This document shows, piece after piece, positions 8,062-15,527 of a DNA stretch of 64,000 nt. The notes under the pieces were generated by a model. It saw only the letters and a list, made by a program, of their open reading frames with translations. It was not told the origin of the DNA and did no database searches. The first letter of the stretch is position 1. Every line of letters starts with the position of its first letter. Location: the NCBI GenBank assembly GCA_022457155.1, contig JAJGOT010000038.1:2361501-2425500 (forward strand), read 5' to 3'. The DNA comes from Cladopsammia gracilis. Its lineage: Eukaryota; Cnidaria; Anthozoa; Scleractinia; Dendrophylliidae. The position numbers and the translations under genes were made by a program.

Positions 8062-9852
8062 CTAGATAATTTCAAAAAGAAATGTGATTTGGGCCTGGCC
8101 AATATTTAATGTTCGATCATCTATTCTTGCTGTAAATAATTCTCCTTCCTTATAAACAACATTTGAAAAAGAAAATAATTGAATTCTATTATCTCTGCTA
8201 ACCCTCGTTCCACTTTGTGATTCTTTATCTGGGAGATATAAACTTAGTTGTGGAAAAGAAGATGTTTTCGATAAAATTTGAGAAAACGCTTTAATTAATT
8301 TGCATCGAATGGGGATGACTATATCATTGAAAAAATTATCAAAAAGTATATTTATGGCGTCTCCAGATGATTTTCTAAATCTTCCAATCAGCATGAAATT
8401 ATTCTTCAAATTTGAATTGAGCAATTTGTGGCCATTCAAATCCAAGTCAGTCTCCATAACCATCTTCCCTGCTTCGAAAACGAAAGGGGAATCGAAGACG
8501 CTGCTTGCAACATCAGGTTGGGAACCAGCAATGCCATATATGATCAGATTTGCATTTCCTTTTTCAGCTGATTCGGCAGTTCCTCTCCATTTCAAATCCA
8601 GGAAAATAAATTCAGGTGGAGTGATCTTCCATTTATGCATATGGATAATGGATCTGGAATACCCCGAAAACTTCTTAGTTGATTGTTGATTGATATTCAG
8701 ACTGGCGCTCACAACGTTGACGCTCACACCATCCATTGACGCGGGGAAGAATTCAATGCAGAGTGTGTATTCTCCCTCTGGGAGTTTGAACATATTGAAT
8801 CCAAGTCTCCCATCGTATTCATTGAAATGATCTTTTGTTATTTTCAAGTCATAAGCCTTCTTGTTGAAATGATGCGGTGAATCTGGAAAATCAGTTATGC
8901 CAGTTACTTCCATATCATGTTCAGAGCTGGATTCATCCACATTTTCCATCAGATAGCGGAATGCGTCCTTTGGGTGAGAGGTTGACGTGATATGCGATTC
9001 ATTGATATATTCTTTAAGTTTCTCTTCTAATTCCATCGTGTGGGCTACCACACCTCCTATCGCATTATCCACATAAGATTTTGACGTGGGTTGATGCTTC
9101 AGAGTTGGCGCTGCGATATTGTTTATTTGTTGCGAATTCATATCCAAGTTTCCGGTCATTGTCCCACCTTCCAACGAAAGCTTTTTCGCGGATTGGGCAT
9201 CCACATATCGCATATTTGCGCCCTGATCGGCAACTTCGGGATCTTTCACGTTAAAAATGGTGTGATTTCCCATATCCAAAGCCGTCTCCATTGGAAACGT
9301 CTCTTTGCGGCTGAGAAAGATATTCTTGACGTCATTATAAGAAACCAGGTTGTTATAATGCGCTCCCAAATCATGCCACGTTTGTTGTTTTGAGTTTTTC
9401 ACGTTGAAAAGCCCTTTCAAATCCAGGTCCTTCGTGACTTCATGAGTTGGTTCAGGAGCATTGGGGTGGAATTTTTTCAGAGTGACCATATTCACCGCTG
9501 ACAAATCCTGGTTTTCATCAGTGTCCAGATTGACGATCAATTTGCGATTCATTTCTATTTCCCCGGGGTTGATGAGTTTTTGTCCCCTGAGATCAAGATC
9601 CCCAGTCATATGGGAAGACCCATCCACCTGGAGAGAATCTGCTCGCAATTGCGTTGCAAGCGTGTCAACTTGGTGCTTTGTGATTGCATCCGAATTCCCC
9701 GTTCCTTCAGCGATATTGGTTATTTTTTTGTTTTGAAGATCGAAGTCTCCTGCGGGAGTCAGCTTGAAACCAACTCCTGGCAATCCATCTTTTCCATCTT
9801 TTCCTCCCTGGAAGTTGCTTGTTTCAGACAGCAATCCATTTGAATAACTCAT
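8062..9852 (-). CDS. Tail-fibre-like trimeric attachment protein
   Basis: 596 aa from the ATG at 9852 (TTTTAAAATG), one nucleotide after the ATPase stop; the longer open frame to 10008 lies inside the ATPase gene. A short collagen-like run (GGKDGKDGLPG) near residue 15 is followed by several repeats with the flavour of phage tail fibres: DFDLQNKKITNIAEG...AITKHQVDT, MTGDLDLRGQKLINP, MTGNLDMNSQQINNIAAP...SKSYVDNAI and DLDLNGHKLLN. The C-terminal 250 residues look like a globular beta domain. It most likely forms a trimeric fibre for receptor binding on the virion. Polarity and spacing suggest co-expression with the ATPase. Confidence 0.75.
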   Translation of the reverse strand: MSYSNGLLSETSNFQGGKDGKDGLPGVGFKLTPAGDFDLQNKKITNIAEGTGNSDAITKHQVDTLATQLRADSLQVDGSSHMTGDLDLRGQKLINPGEIEMNRKLIVNLDTDENQDLSAVNMVTLKKFHPNAPEPTHEVTKDLDLKGLFNVKNSKQQTWHDLGAHYNNLVSYNDVKNIFLSRKETFPMETALDMGNHTIFNVKDPEVADQGANMRYVDAQSAKKLSLEGGTMTGNLDMNSQQINNIAAPTLKHQPTSKSYVDNAIGGVVAHTMELEEKLKEYINESHITSTSHPKDAFRYLMENVDESSSEHDMEVTGITDFPDSPHHFNKKAYDLKITKDHFNEYDGRLGFNMFKLPEGEYTLCIEFFPASMDGVSVNVVSASLNINQQSTKKFSGYSRSIIHMHKWKITPPEFIFLDLKWRGTAESAEKGNANLIIYGIAGSQPDVASSVFDSPFVFEAGKMVMETDLDLNGHKLLNSNLKNNFMLIGRFRKSSGDAINILFDNFFNDIVIPIRCKLIKAFSQILSKTSSFPQLSLYLPDKESQSGTRVSRDNRIQLFSFSNVVYKEGELFTARIDDRTLNIGQAQITFLFEII

Positions 9853-9853
9853 T

Positions 9854-10486
9854 TTAAAACCTTTCATCAAAATTTTTGGCAATGAATTTCCTCGGCTTAT
9901 CCACATACAGGAAAGAGAACGGATCATGCGTTGCTTTACGATAATCTTCTTTGCTGACTTGTGTCTCCCGGCAGAGAAGAGAAACTTCATTGTTGCTGGG
10001 GAATTCAAAAATGCAAAAATGCGAACAATTCAAACGGATATCTTTGGGTGTTTGGAAATAACTTTGTGAAAGATAAATCACGGAACAATTCTTGTGCCTA
10101 CCCTGAATGAAATAATCAATCAATGGCTTTTGGTTCTTTTCAGAAACAAAATCATCAAAAACAACCAGCTTTTGATTATCCCCTGACAATTCAGAAACTG
10201 GGATGATTTCATCCGGGGATGCTTCCACGACGTCATACCCAGCTTCTTTGCTGATTGGGTGAAACGTTTTCAGCAGATGCTGATATTTGGTTTGGTCAAG
10301 ATTTTTCGCATAGAGGAAGATTTTATCGTAGAAGAGCAGGCGGAAAATCATATCCAGGAGAACATTTGTTTTCCCCGATCCTGAAGGGCCACAGATCAAC
10401 ATTCTGAAAGTTCGATCCGGCATGAACGGGTGAAGTTGTTTGAAATTTGTGATTGGATCCTGACAATCATAATTTGGGATTTTCAT
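9854..10486 (-). CDS. FtsK/HerA-superfamily genome-packaging ATPase
   Basis: 210-aa motor expected to package DNA into capsids, homologous to the A32-type ATPases of large DNA viruses. Walker A is GPSGSGKT (residues 33-40) and Walker B is KLVVFDDF (about 106-113). A sensor-like SQSYFQTPKDIR follows at about 141. The start at 10486 (TAATAAAATG) is chosen over 10501 because it mirrors the start of the divergent gene at 10619. All key residues are present. It is adjacent to the fibre gene (TAAAATG junction) and diverges from the capsid cluster. Confidence 0.93.
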   Translation of the reverse strand: MKIPNYDCQDPITNFKQLHPFMPDRTFRMLICGPSGSGKTNVLLDMIFRLLFYDKIFLYAKNLDQTKYQHLLKTFHPISKEAGYDVVEASPDEIIPVSELSGDNQKLVVFDDFVSEKNQKPLIDYFIQGRHKNCSVIYLSQSYFQTPKDIRLNCSHFCIFEFPSNNEVSLLCRETQVSKEDYRKATHDPFSFLYVDKPRKFIAKNFDERF

Positions 10487-10618
10487 TTTATTAATGAACA
10501 TGACATTCTTCTTCTAAATATGAGACAACTTGTGAGATTCTGAGATTCTGAGATTCTGAGATTCTGAGATTCTGAGATTCTGAGATTCTGAGATTCTGAG
10601 ATTATGATTCTTAATAAA
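10487..10618. promoter_or_regulatory. Divergent promoter with (TGAGATTC)8 tandem repeat
   Basis: The 132-bp gap between the ATPase and the capsid-cluster starts contains eight perfect TGAGATTC units (10533-10596) and a ninth variant unit (10597-10604). Both flanking genes start with the identical context TAATAAAATGA, in opposite directions. This is the only gap long enough to serve as promoter for the 6.5-kb plus-strand capsid-to-integrase cluster, so repeat number could affect expression of both arms. Confidence 0.55.
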
Positions 10619-11611
10619 ATGAGTTTATTGAAATGGCAAGAAATTGCTAAAAGCAAATCTGCTTTAGGCCGAAAAATCAACTTTGTTCATGATACCATCA
10701 CCCAGAAAAAGTTGGGTGAAGAGACAAGCCAAATCGGGTTTGAAAAAATGTTCAAACCCATAACAGCAAAATTAAATGATGTTATTGTATCGAATTTGAA
10801 ACCCCCTCCAAGACTTAGGAAAAAGAAAGTCATTGAAGAAAAACCAGGCGTTGATTATTATCCAGACGTAGATCCATTTGAAGAAATGGATGTTGAAGGT
10901 TTATTTGATGCTGATGAGGCGGCTGTTGCACCGCAAGCAGCTAAACAACTTCCAGAAAGACCGCCAACATATGAAGAAGTACTGGAAGAGTTAGAAGGTG
11001 AATCACCTATATATGAAGAGGGCGTTCCTGATTATGCTATAGAAGAAGAGGAAGAAGCGGAAGCGGGAGACGAGGAAGACGCTCAAGAAGACGCAGTTAA
11101 TAACATGCTAGATAACATGAGTTTACCAAATTATGACACAACGGAGAAAGTCTTAGCTCAGCCAAATGTTTCGGTAGAAAAGAAAAAAAATTTCATTGAA
11201 AATAGGATTATCAAGCCGGCTTTAAAAAAAAGAGACCAACTGAACAGCCGCATCAGCTATCACAACAAAAAATTCAAAAACGGTCAAATAACGGCAGATG
11301 CATTGGCTGGGGTAGTGAAGCCAATAAAGGCTAACAGAAAAGTATTGAATGACTACATGAAATATTATAGAGGGAAACTTAAGTCATCTAAAGGATCGGG
11401 TGTCAGCAGAAGGGGTGGATCCATCCGTTTTTTCTCCAATCCCGCAGATCTCCTCCAGAAACTTGAGGTCATCGTTGGCTCCATTCTTGCTGGGAATACA
11501 AACGTTGGCATCAGAAACACTGGAGTTGGCATTCTCGATCTTCTCCTGAAAGAAAACGTCATCAATCGTTCCCAGCATGAGATGCTTTTCAGAAAGTATT
11601 TCAAACTCTAA
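10619..11611 (+). CDS. Virion-type protein with PPxY motif
   Basis: 330 aa from the ATG at 10619 (TAATAAAATG); an upstream ATG at 10604 adds five residues. The N-terminal third is basic (LKPPPRLRKKKVIEEK), then a long acidic region contains PERPPTYEEV, a PPxY motif of the kind that recruits Nedd4-family ubiquitin ligases (adenovirus protein VI has a PPSY). A basic helical segment and a Gly/Arg-rich hinge (GSGVSRRGGS) precede a compact C-terminal domain of about 65 residues (NPADLLQKLEVIVGSILAGN). It heads the capsid cluster. Minor capsid or entry-related protein is inference; I cannot place it in a family. Confidence 0.6.
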   Translation: MSLLKWQEIAKSKSALGRKINFVHDTITQKKLGEETSQIGFEKMFKPITAKLNDVIVSNLKPPPRLRKKKVIEEKPGVDYYPDVDPFEEMDVEGLFDADEAAVAPQAAKQLPERPPTYEEVLEELEGESPIYEEGVPDYAIEEEEEAEAGDEEDAQEDAVNNMLDNMSLPNYDTTEKVLAQPNVSVEKKKNFIENRIIKPALKKRDQLNSRISYHNKKFKNGQITADALAGVVKPIKANRKVLNDYMKYYRGKLKSSKGSGVSRRGGSIRFFSNPADLLQKLEVIVGSILAGNTNVGIRNTGVGILDLLLKENVINRSQHEMLFRKYFKL

Positions 11612-11612
11612 A

Positions 11613-12377
11613 ATGGAAATCGAAAGAGAAATTGTCCTATCATCCTTTTCCGTCAAGATTGGGGGAAACAAACCAGAAAATTTCACAACAAAATTCAATC
11701 GGCCCATTATTTTGGATCCAAATTCCCAATATGTTGTTGGGTTGAACAGAATTATCAATATGAGTTTTACGTGGTATAACATCAATGCGGCATTGAAAAA
11801 TCAGCTGATTAGATTCAGCTCTGACGGTGGGAAAACATTTTCCGATATCACCTTTCCCGCTGGGGTTTGGGATTATTCCACTTTGAATGCGGCAATTCGA
11901 AACGCAACAGGCCCCCTCGCAGGAAAGAATGAAAAATTCCCAATCAATCTTGTTTTCTCTCCCACAACTTTCAGAACGACAATCACGCTGGAAGAAAACT
12001 GGCAACTTGATCTCGAGAAATCCAACTTTGGCGATCTCATTGGTTTCGATAAAAAGATTCTGAAAGACAAAGTCAACATTGGCCCCAGAGTTCCAAACCT
12101 CAGCCAAGATACTGATATGTTGAACGTTCATTGCGATCTCACAAGTGATTCGCTTGTGGATGGGGAAGAGAGCGATATCATCTTCTCCTTTTCAACATCT
12201 GTTCTGCAGGCCTCCTATAGTTTCACTCTTGAACCCATGAGAGTGATGTTCAGCCCTGTGAATAAAAACAGAATAAGCTCCATTCGGATTTATATCACCG
12301 ATGGGAAAAGGCGGATTGTTGATTTGAATGGAGCTGATACAGCATTCTCGCTTATCTTGAAAAAACAAATAAAATGA
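11613..12377 (+). CDS. Minor capsid (penton) protein, single jelly roll
   Basis: 254 aa starting at 11613, one nucleotide after the preceding stop (TAAAATG). The beta-rich sequence opens with an MEIEREIVLSSFS strand, then FTTKFNRPIILDPNSQYVVG and TFSDITFPAGVWDYSTLNAA, and later LNVHCDLTSDSLVDG..SDIIFSFS. This pattern, with a late CDL strand and the position directly before a small basic protein and the major capsid gene, is characteristic of Polinton penton-like minor capsid proteins. It would fill the vertices of the icosahedral shell. The stop overlaps the next ATG by 4 nt (ATGA). Confidence 0.8.
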   Translation: MEIEREIVLSSFSVKIGGNKPENFTTKFNRPIILDPNSQYVVGLNRIINMSFTWYNINAALKNQLIRFSSDGGKTFSDITFPAGVWDYSTLNAAIRNATGPLAGKNEKFPINLVFSPTTFRTTITLEENWQLDLEKSNFGDLIGFDKKILKDKVNIGPRVPNLSQDTDMLNVHCDLTSDSLVDGEESDIIFSFSTSVLQASYSFTLEPMRVMFSPVNKNRISSIRIYITDGKRRIVDLNGADTAFSLILKKQIK

Positions 12378-12754
12378 AAAGTTATGAATTCTCTCGTTTT
12401 TTCCACCCCCAGCTGGGGCGGTTTGTCTTCCGGCATAAAGGAACAGGTGTCATTGTGGACAATATTTTCAAACCAATGAGGAAGGTCGCATCAGTCGTCT
12501 TCAATAAATTCGCGAAACCCATTGCGAAAAAAGCCTTGGAATCAGGAATTTCTCACGCTGGGGATAAACTCGGCAAAAAAGCAGTTGAAAAATCTGGTGA
12601 TTTGATCATGAAAAAGCTGGGAAATATGAGAAGGAAACCCTCCTCCAAAAAAGCTGCTGCTGCTCCTCCTCGACCGAAGGGAGAAAGTTCTGATGCCATA
12701 TTGAACAGGTTGATCTCTGGGCAAGGAATTCGAAAAAGAAAAAAAATGATTTAA
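12374..12754 (+). CDS. Small basic core-type protein
   Basis: 126 aa, very basic, opening MKSYEFSRFFHPQLGRFVFR and ending ISGQGIRKRKKMI. The ISGQ-G segment fits the adenain cleavage rule (M/I/L)-x-G-x/G, so maturation by the element's protease would release a basic tail. Lys/Arg/Ala-rich central helices (KKALESGISHAGDKLGKKAV) suggest binding to DNA or to the capsid interior. It overlaps the penton stop by 4 nt and its own stop is one nucleotide before the major capsid ATG. Confidence 0.7.
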   Translation: MKSYEFSRFFHPQLGRFVFRHKGTGVIVDNIFKPMRKVASVVFNKFAKPIAKKALESGISHAGDKLGKKAVEKSGDLIMKKLGNMRRKPSSKKAAAAPPRPKGESSDAILNRLISGQGIRKRKKMI

Positions 12755-12755
12755 A

Positions 12756-14036
12756 ATGGCTTTTCGATCGAATGAATATCTTCAAAGAAATGAATTAGTG
12801 CGCTTCCAGCTGGATGATACAATCCGAGCTCCAGCTAATGCTCAACACCAACAAAAAAGTGGTTATAAATTCACGATTAATGACCGATCCGCATTCTATG
12901 ATTGGTATAATGCGTATTTCGAGGTGCAGTTTCAACTCCAGAAAATAGCAGACGGCGCTGGGTATGCAGCAGCTGACAGAATCACAGTGATCAATGGCGC
13001 TCATTCCCTGATTAATCACCTGAAGATTAGTTCTGCTGGAAAGATTGTTTATGAGACTGATAATCTGCATAACGTTACTTTTATTAAAAATTTGCTAGAA
13101 TACTCCGATGACTTCAGCAGATCAGTCGCCAAGAACAGTTTCTGGTATTTGGATACTGATGCAACAACCGCTAATACGAATGCAGGATTTGAAGCTCGCA
13201 GGATACAATCTCAAGCAGTGCAAAACAATGGAAACGGTGGTGCAAAGAACATTAACGTCATCATTCCCCTGAATCGCTTTTCCTTTTTCGAAGAGTTGGA
13301 GGATAAGATGCTTGTGCCCATGCAGCTGCAATTTGAGATTAAGCTTCAACAGGATAATGAATTAATTCATATGGCTAATGGCACTGATGCTGGAAGAGTT
13401 GTTGTGAATAGGTTTTTGCTTTGGGTCCCCAGATTGACACCCAAAGATTCTCTTTATGACAAATTTGTCAGTTCATTCCTGAAAGAAACACAATGGAAAT
13501 ATCTGAGGGAGATGTATTCCGAATCAGCTCCTACGCAGTCATCAGGATTCTTCCAGATATCTGCATCCATTGATAATGTTAAGCATATTTTTGTTTATCT
13601 TAAAAGAACCAATGATGACGCTAAAGAAGAAGATAGCCCTTATCTCATGAACACTTTCCAGCTGAATGCGGACAATGAAAACTCATCCTTGTCGAACTGC
13701 CGGCTGGAATATGGAAACGGAGTTTTCTACCCGGAAACAGAGTATGACAGTGAAAGCAAAGTGAGGATTTTCCAGGATGTCATGAGTTATGCAATGAGGA
13801 AAAATGACTTCAACACAGGGACACAGTTGAATCTAGCCAATTTCAAATCTCTTTTCCCGTTGATCTATTTCGATCTGACTTATCAAACTGAAAAACCAAC
13901 AAGAGATCCCAAGCAGCTGATATTCAGGTATCGATTGAACGCAGATGCAGAGGCAAACTTCAATGTACATGCCATTGTTCTCTATGAAGACATGGTGAAA
14001 ATCGATAAGATTGGAAATGAGCTGGTGATCGTGTGA
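12756..14036 (+). CDS. Major capsid protein (double jelly roll)
   Basis: 426 aa starting in ATTTAAAATG one nucleotide after the preceding stop. It has the layout of Polinton major capsid proteins: an N-terminal helix and strand (NEYLQRNELVRFQLDDTIRA), a first beta barrel (FYDWYNAYFEVQFQL; SLINHLKISSAGKIVYETDN), a central FFEELEDKMLVPMQLQFEIKL strand pair, and a second barrel ending LIFRYRLNADAEANFNVHAI. Trimers of such proteins build pseudo-hexagonal capsomers in adenovirus, PRD1 and virophages. Length is slightly below the common size. The frame is intact. It is followed by a 42-bp gap, the longest within this gene cluster up to the integrase. Confidence 0.88.
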   Translation: MAFRSNEYLQRNELVRFQLDDTIRAPANAQHQQKSGYKFTINDRSAFYDWYNAYFEVQFQLQKIADGAGYAAADRITVINGAHSLINHLKISSAGKIVYETDNLHNVTFIKNLLEYSDDFSRSVAKNSFWYLDTDATTANTNAGFEARRIQSQAVQNNGNGGAKNINVIIPLNRFSFFEELEDKMLVPMQLQFEIKLQQDNELIHMANGTDAGRVVVNRFLLWVPRLTPKDSLYDKFVSSFLKETQWKYLREMYSESAPTQSSGFFQISASIDNVKHIFVYLKRTNDDAKEEDSPYLMNTFQLNADNENSSLSNCRLEYGNGVFYPETEYDSESKVRIFQDVMSYAMRKNDFNTGTQLNLANFKSLFPLIYFDLTYQTEKPTRDPKQLIFRYRLNADAEANFNVHAIVLYEDMVKIDKIGNELVIV

Positions 14037-14078
14037 TCTGTGAAGCGAAAAAAAAAAAAACATATCTTGTCATTTAAA

Positions 14079-14912
14079 ATGACAACATATCACCCATATA
14101 AAGTAAATCTGTCGGAAGGGCAAAAAAGTAAGCTGGGAAAAGCATTCCGAACAAACAATCCTGTCACCCTGAGATTGGGTGGCAAACAAACAAGCGGAAG
14201 TGATGAACTGATGCTCACGGCAAATCAAATAAGACGAATCGGCAAAGCTGCGGCTTTGGGAAAGGGAGTTGAAATCAAGATATCAAAAACGCAAATCCGA
14301 AAAGTGATGAAGCAAGGCGGAAGTCTTTTCTCTGCTATTGTTCCCCTGGCTCGTTCCCTGGCACCCACCCTGGCAAAGACACTTGGACTGTCAGCATTGG
14401 CTGGTTTGGCGAGTGAAGGAGCGAGTCAAGTCGTGAAAAAAATAAGCGGGAAGGGAGGCGGACAAACGGGCGGATTTCTCATTCCCCAATCCAAAATTCA
14501 AAAACTGATTGACAATAAACATCTGTTGACAAATAAACAGAAACAGGATATTTTGTCTGCCCTGAATTCAGGAGGACAGTTGGTGATGAAACCATCCGCA
14601 AAACAATCTGGTGGGGCATTGGGAACAATTCTGGCTTCCATTGGAATTCCACTGGCACTTGACATGGTAAAAAACATGTTTGGAAAAGGAGCGCCTAGAG
14701 TTGGTCGCCCCAAAGGAAAGGGAGCGCAGCGACCGCGACTGAAAGGAGAAGGTGCACCAAGATTGGGGGCGCATCCGTTTCAACCTCCCCCATTCATCGG
14801 AACCTGGGGACGAAAAATTGGGATGGGAAAAAAATCCAAAAAAGGAACGGGACTTCTGCTGGGGGAAAAAAGTCCATTCAACAACATCCCAATTCTCGGG
14901 GCAATATTGTGA
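14079..14912 (+). CDS. Glycine/lysine-rich core or membrane-lytic virion protein
   Basis: 277 aa from the ATG at 14079 (ATTTAAAATG). An N-terminal folded domain (VNLSEGQKSKLGKAFRTNN; LTANQIRRIGKAAALGKGVE) precedes a hydrophobic/amphipathic segment (SLFSAIVPLARSLAPTLAKT LGLSALAGLA in two parts). A basic, Gly-rich C-terminus ends in GTGLLLGEKSPFNNIPILGA. ISGKG in the middle fits the adenain cleavage rule. Proteins with this build sit between capsid and protease in many Polintons and are thought to be core or pVI-like components. The stop is shared with the protease start (GTGA). Confidence 0.65.
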   Translation: MTTYHPYKVNLSEGQKSKLGKAFRTNNPVTLRLGGKQTSGSDELMLTANQIRRIGKAAALGKGVEIKISKTQIRKVMKQGGSLFSAIVPLARSLAPTLAKTLGLSALAGLASEGASQVVKKISGKGGGQTGGFLIPQSKIQKLIDNKHLLTNKQKQDILSALNSGGQLVMKPSAKQSGGALGTILASIGIPLALDMVKNMFGKGAPRVGRPKGKGAQRPRLKGEGAPRLGAHPFQPPPFIGTWGRKIGMGKKSKKGTGLLLGEKSPFNNIPILGAIL

Positions 14913-15352
14913 GCAAAGCGAAACCCAAATTCGTGAACAAACCCCTGAGCAACCTTGATCTTCTCCAGTGGATTGATTTTCTGAAAATTCCCAATTTCAA
15001 AGGGATTTTCGCCAGGAATGAAGCCATGCCCCGAGAACACAGCCCCTGCATCATCAATCTTGATTCACTTGAAAATGCCGGAACTCACTGGGTGTGCTGT
15101 GCCCCCGGACAGAAATTCACGTGGTATTTCGACTCTTTTGGGATGGGATTTCCCCAGGAATTCAAAAGTTCCAAACCGGTGATTTGGAACAGCAGTCAGT
15201 ATCAAAACATCAACAGTGTCCTTTGCGGGTATTATTGCCTCTTCTTCCTCCATCAATGGTCGCAGGGAAAAGATTTCTATGATATTCTCAAACCTTTCAG
15301 TCTGACTGACTCGGGGGAGAATGAAAGATTCATAAAAGAATATTTCGATTGA
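14909..15352 (+). CDS. Adenain-like maturation cysteine protease (non-ATG start)
   Basis: 147-aa protease of the adenovirus protease/Ulp1 type that would process capsid precursors. The catalytic set is visible: His in GTHWV (about residue 61), Asp in YFDSFG (about 75), Gln in SSQYQ (about 95) and Cys in LCGYYC (about 107-108). The conserved N-terminal helix (LSNLDLLQWIDFLKIPNFKG) is needed for the fold, but the frame has no ATG before residue 40. The best start is GTG at 14909, within a 4-nt GTGA overlap with the previous stop. Either translation couples to termination with a non-AUG codon, or an original ATGA overlap has lost its ATG. Confidence 0.85.
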   Translation: MSKAKPKFVNKPLSNLDLLQWIDFLKIPNFKGIFARNEAMPREHSPCIINLDSLENAGTHWVCCAPGQKFTWYFDSFGMGFPQEFKSSKPVIWNSSQYQNINSVLCGYYCLFFLHQWSQGKDFYDILKPFSLTDSGENERFIKEYFD

Positions 15353-15354
15353 AA

Positions 15355-15504
15355 ATGAAGTCATATTGCGTGAAAGAGAAAAAACAAACTGAATGCGTGC
15401 AACCATCTGGATATATGACTGCGAAAAATGGCAGAAAAATGTGGTTTTGCCATTGCGCTTCCTGCGGAATCAAGAAAACAAGATTTGTGAAATCGGGAAA
15501 CTGA
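15355..15504 (+). CDS. Zinc-ribbon N-terminal frame of the PLA2 protein
   Basis: 49-codon frame from the ATG at 15355 (TTGAAAATG), two nucleotides after the protease stop. It reads MKSYCVKEKKQTECV ... WFCHCASCGIKKTRFVKSGN and then TGA. This Cys-rich module resembles the small zinc ribbon that in other Polintons is fused directly in front of the PLA2 domain. The second Cys of the usual C-x2-C is Glu here, though TEC nearby may substitute. The last two sense codons are GGA AAC inside a G GGA AAC slippery heptamer. A -1 shift there enters the PLA2 frame; without a shift a 49-aa zinc protein is made. Confidence 0.7.
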   Translation: MKSYCVKEKKQTECVQPSGYMTAKNGRKMWFCHCASCGIKKTRFVKSGN

Positions 15505-15527
15505 GTCGGCCCTCACAAGGTGGGGGC
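15495..15527 (+). promoter_or_regulatory. Candidate -1 programmed ribosomal frameshift signal
   Basis: GGGAAAC at 15495-15501 is in the correct register (G GGA AAC in the zinc-ribbon frame). It is followed by TGA (15502-15504), a 7-nt spacer (15502-15508) and a perfect 8-bp hairpin GCCCTCAC/GTGGGGGC with a 3-nt loop (15509-15527; one G-U pair). The heptamer and 7-nt spacing are those of known betaretroviral gag-pro signals. The -1 frame is exactly the PLA2 frame, open to 16196. Confidence 0.7.

Noticed and set aside
15393..15500. N-terminal part of the open PLA2 frame beginning at the ATG at 15393
   Set aside because: It reads the zinc-ribbon codons out of frame; the meaningful protein of this stretch is in the frame starting at 15355.
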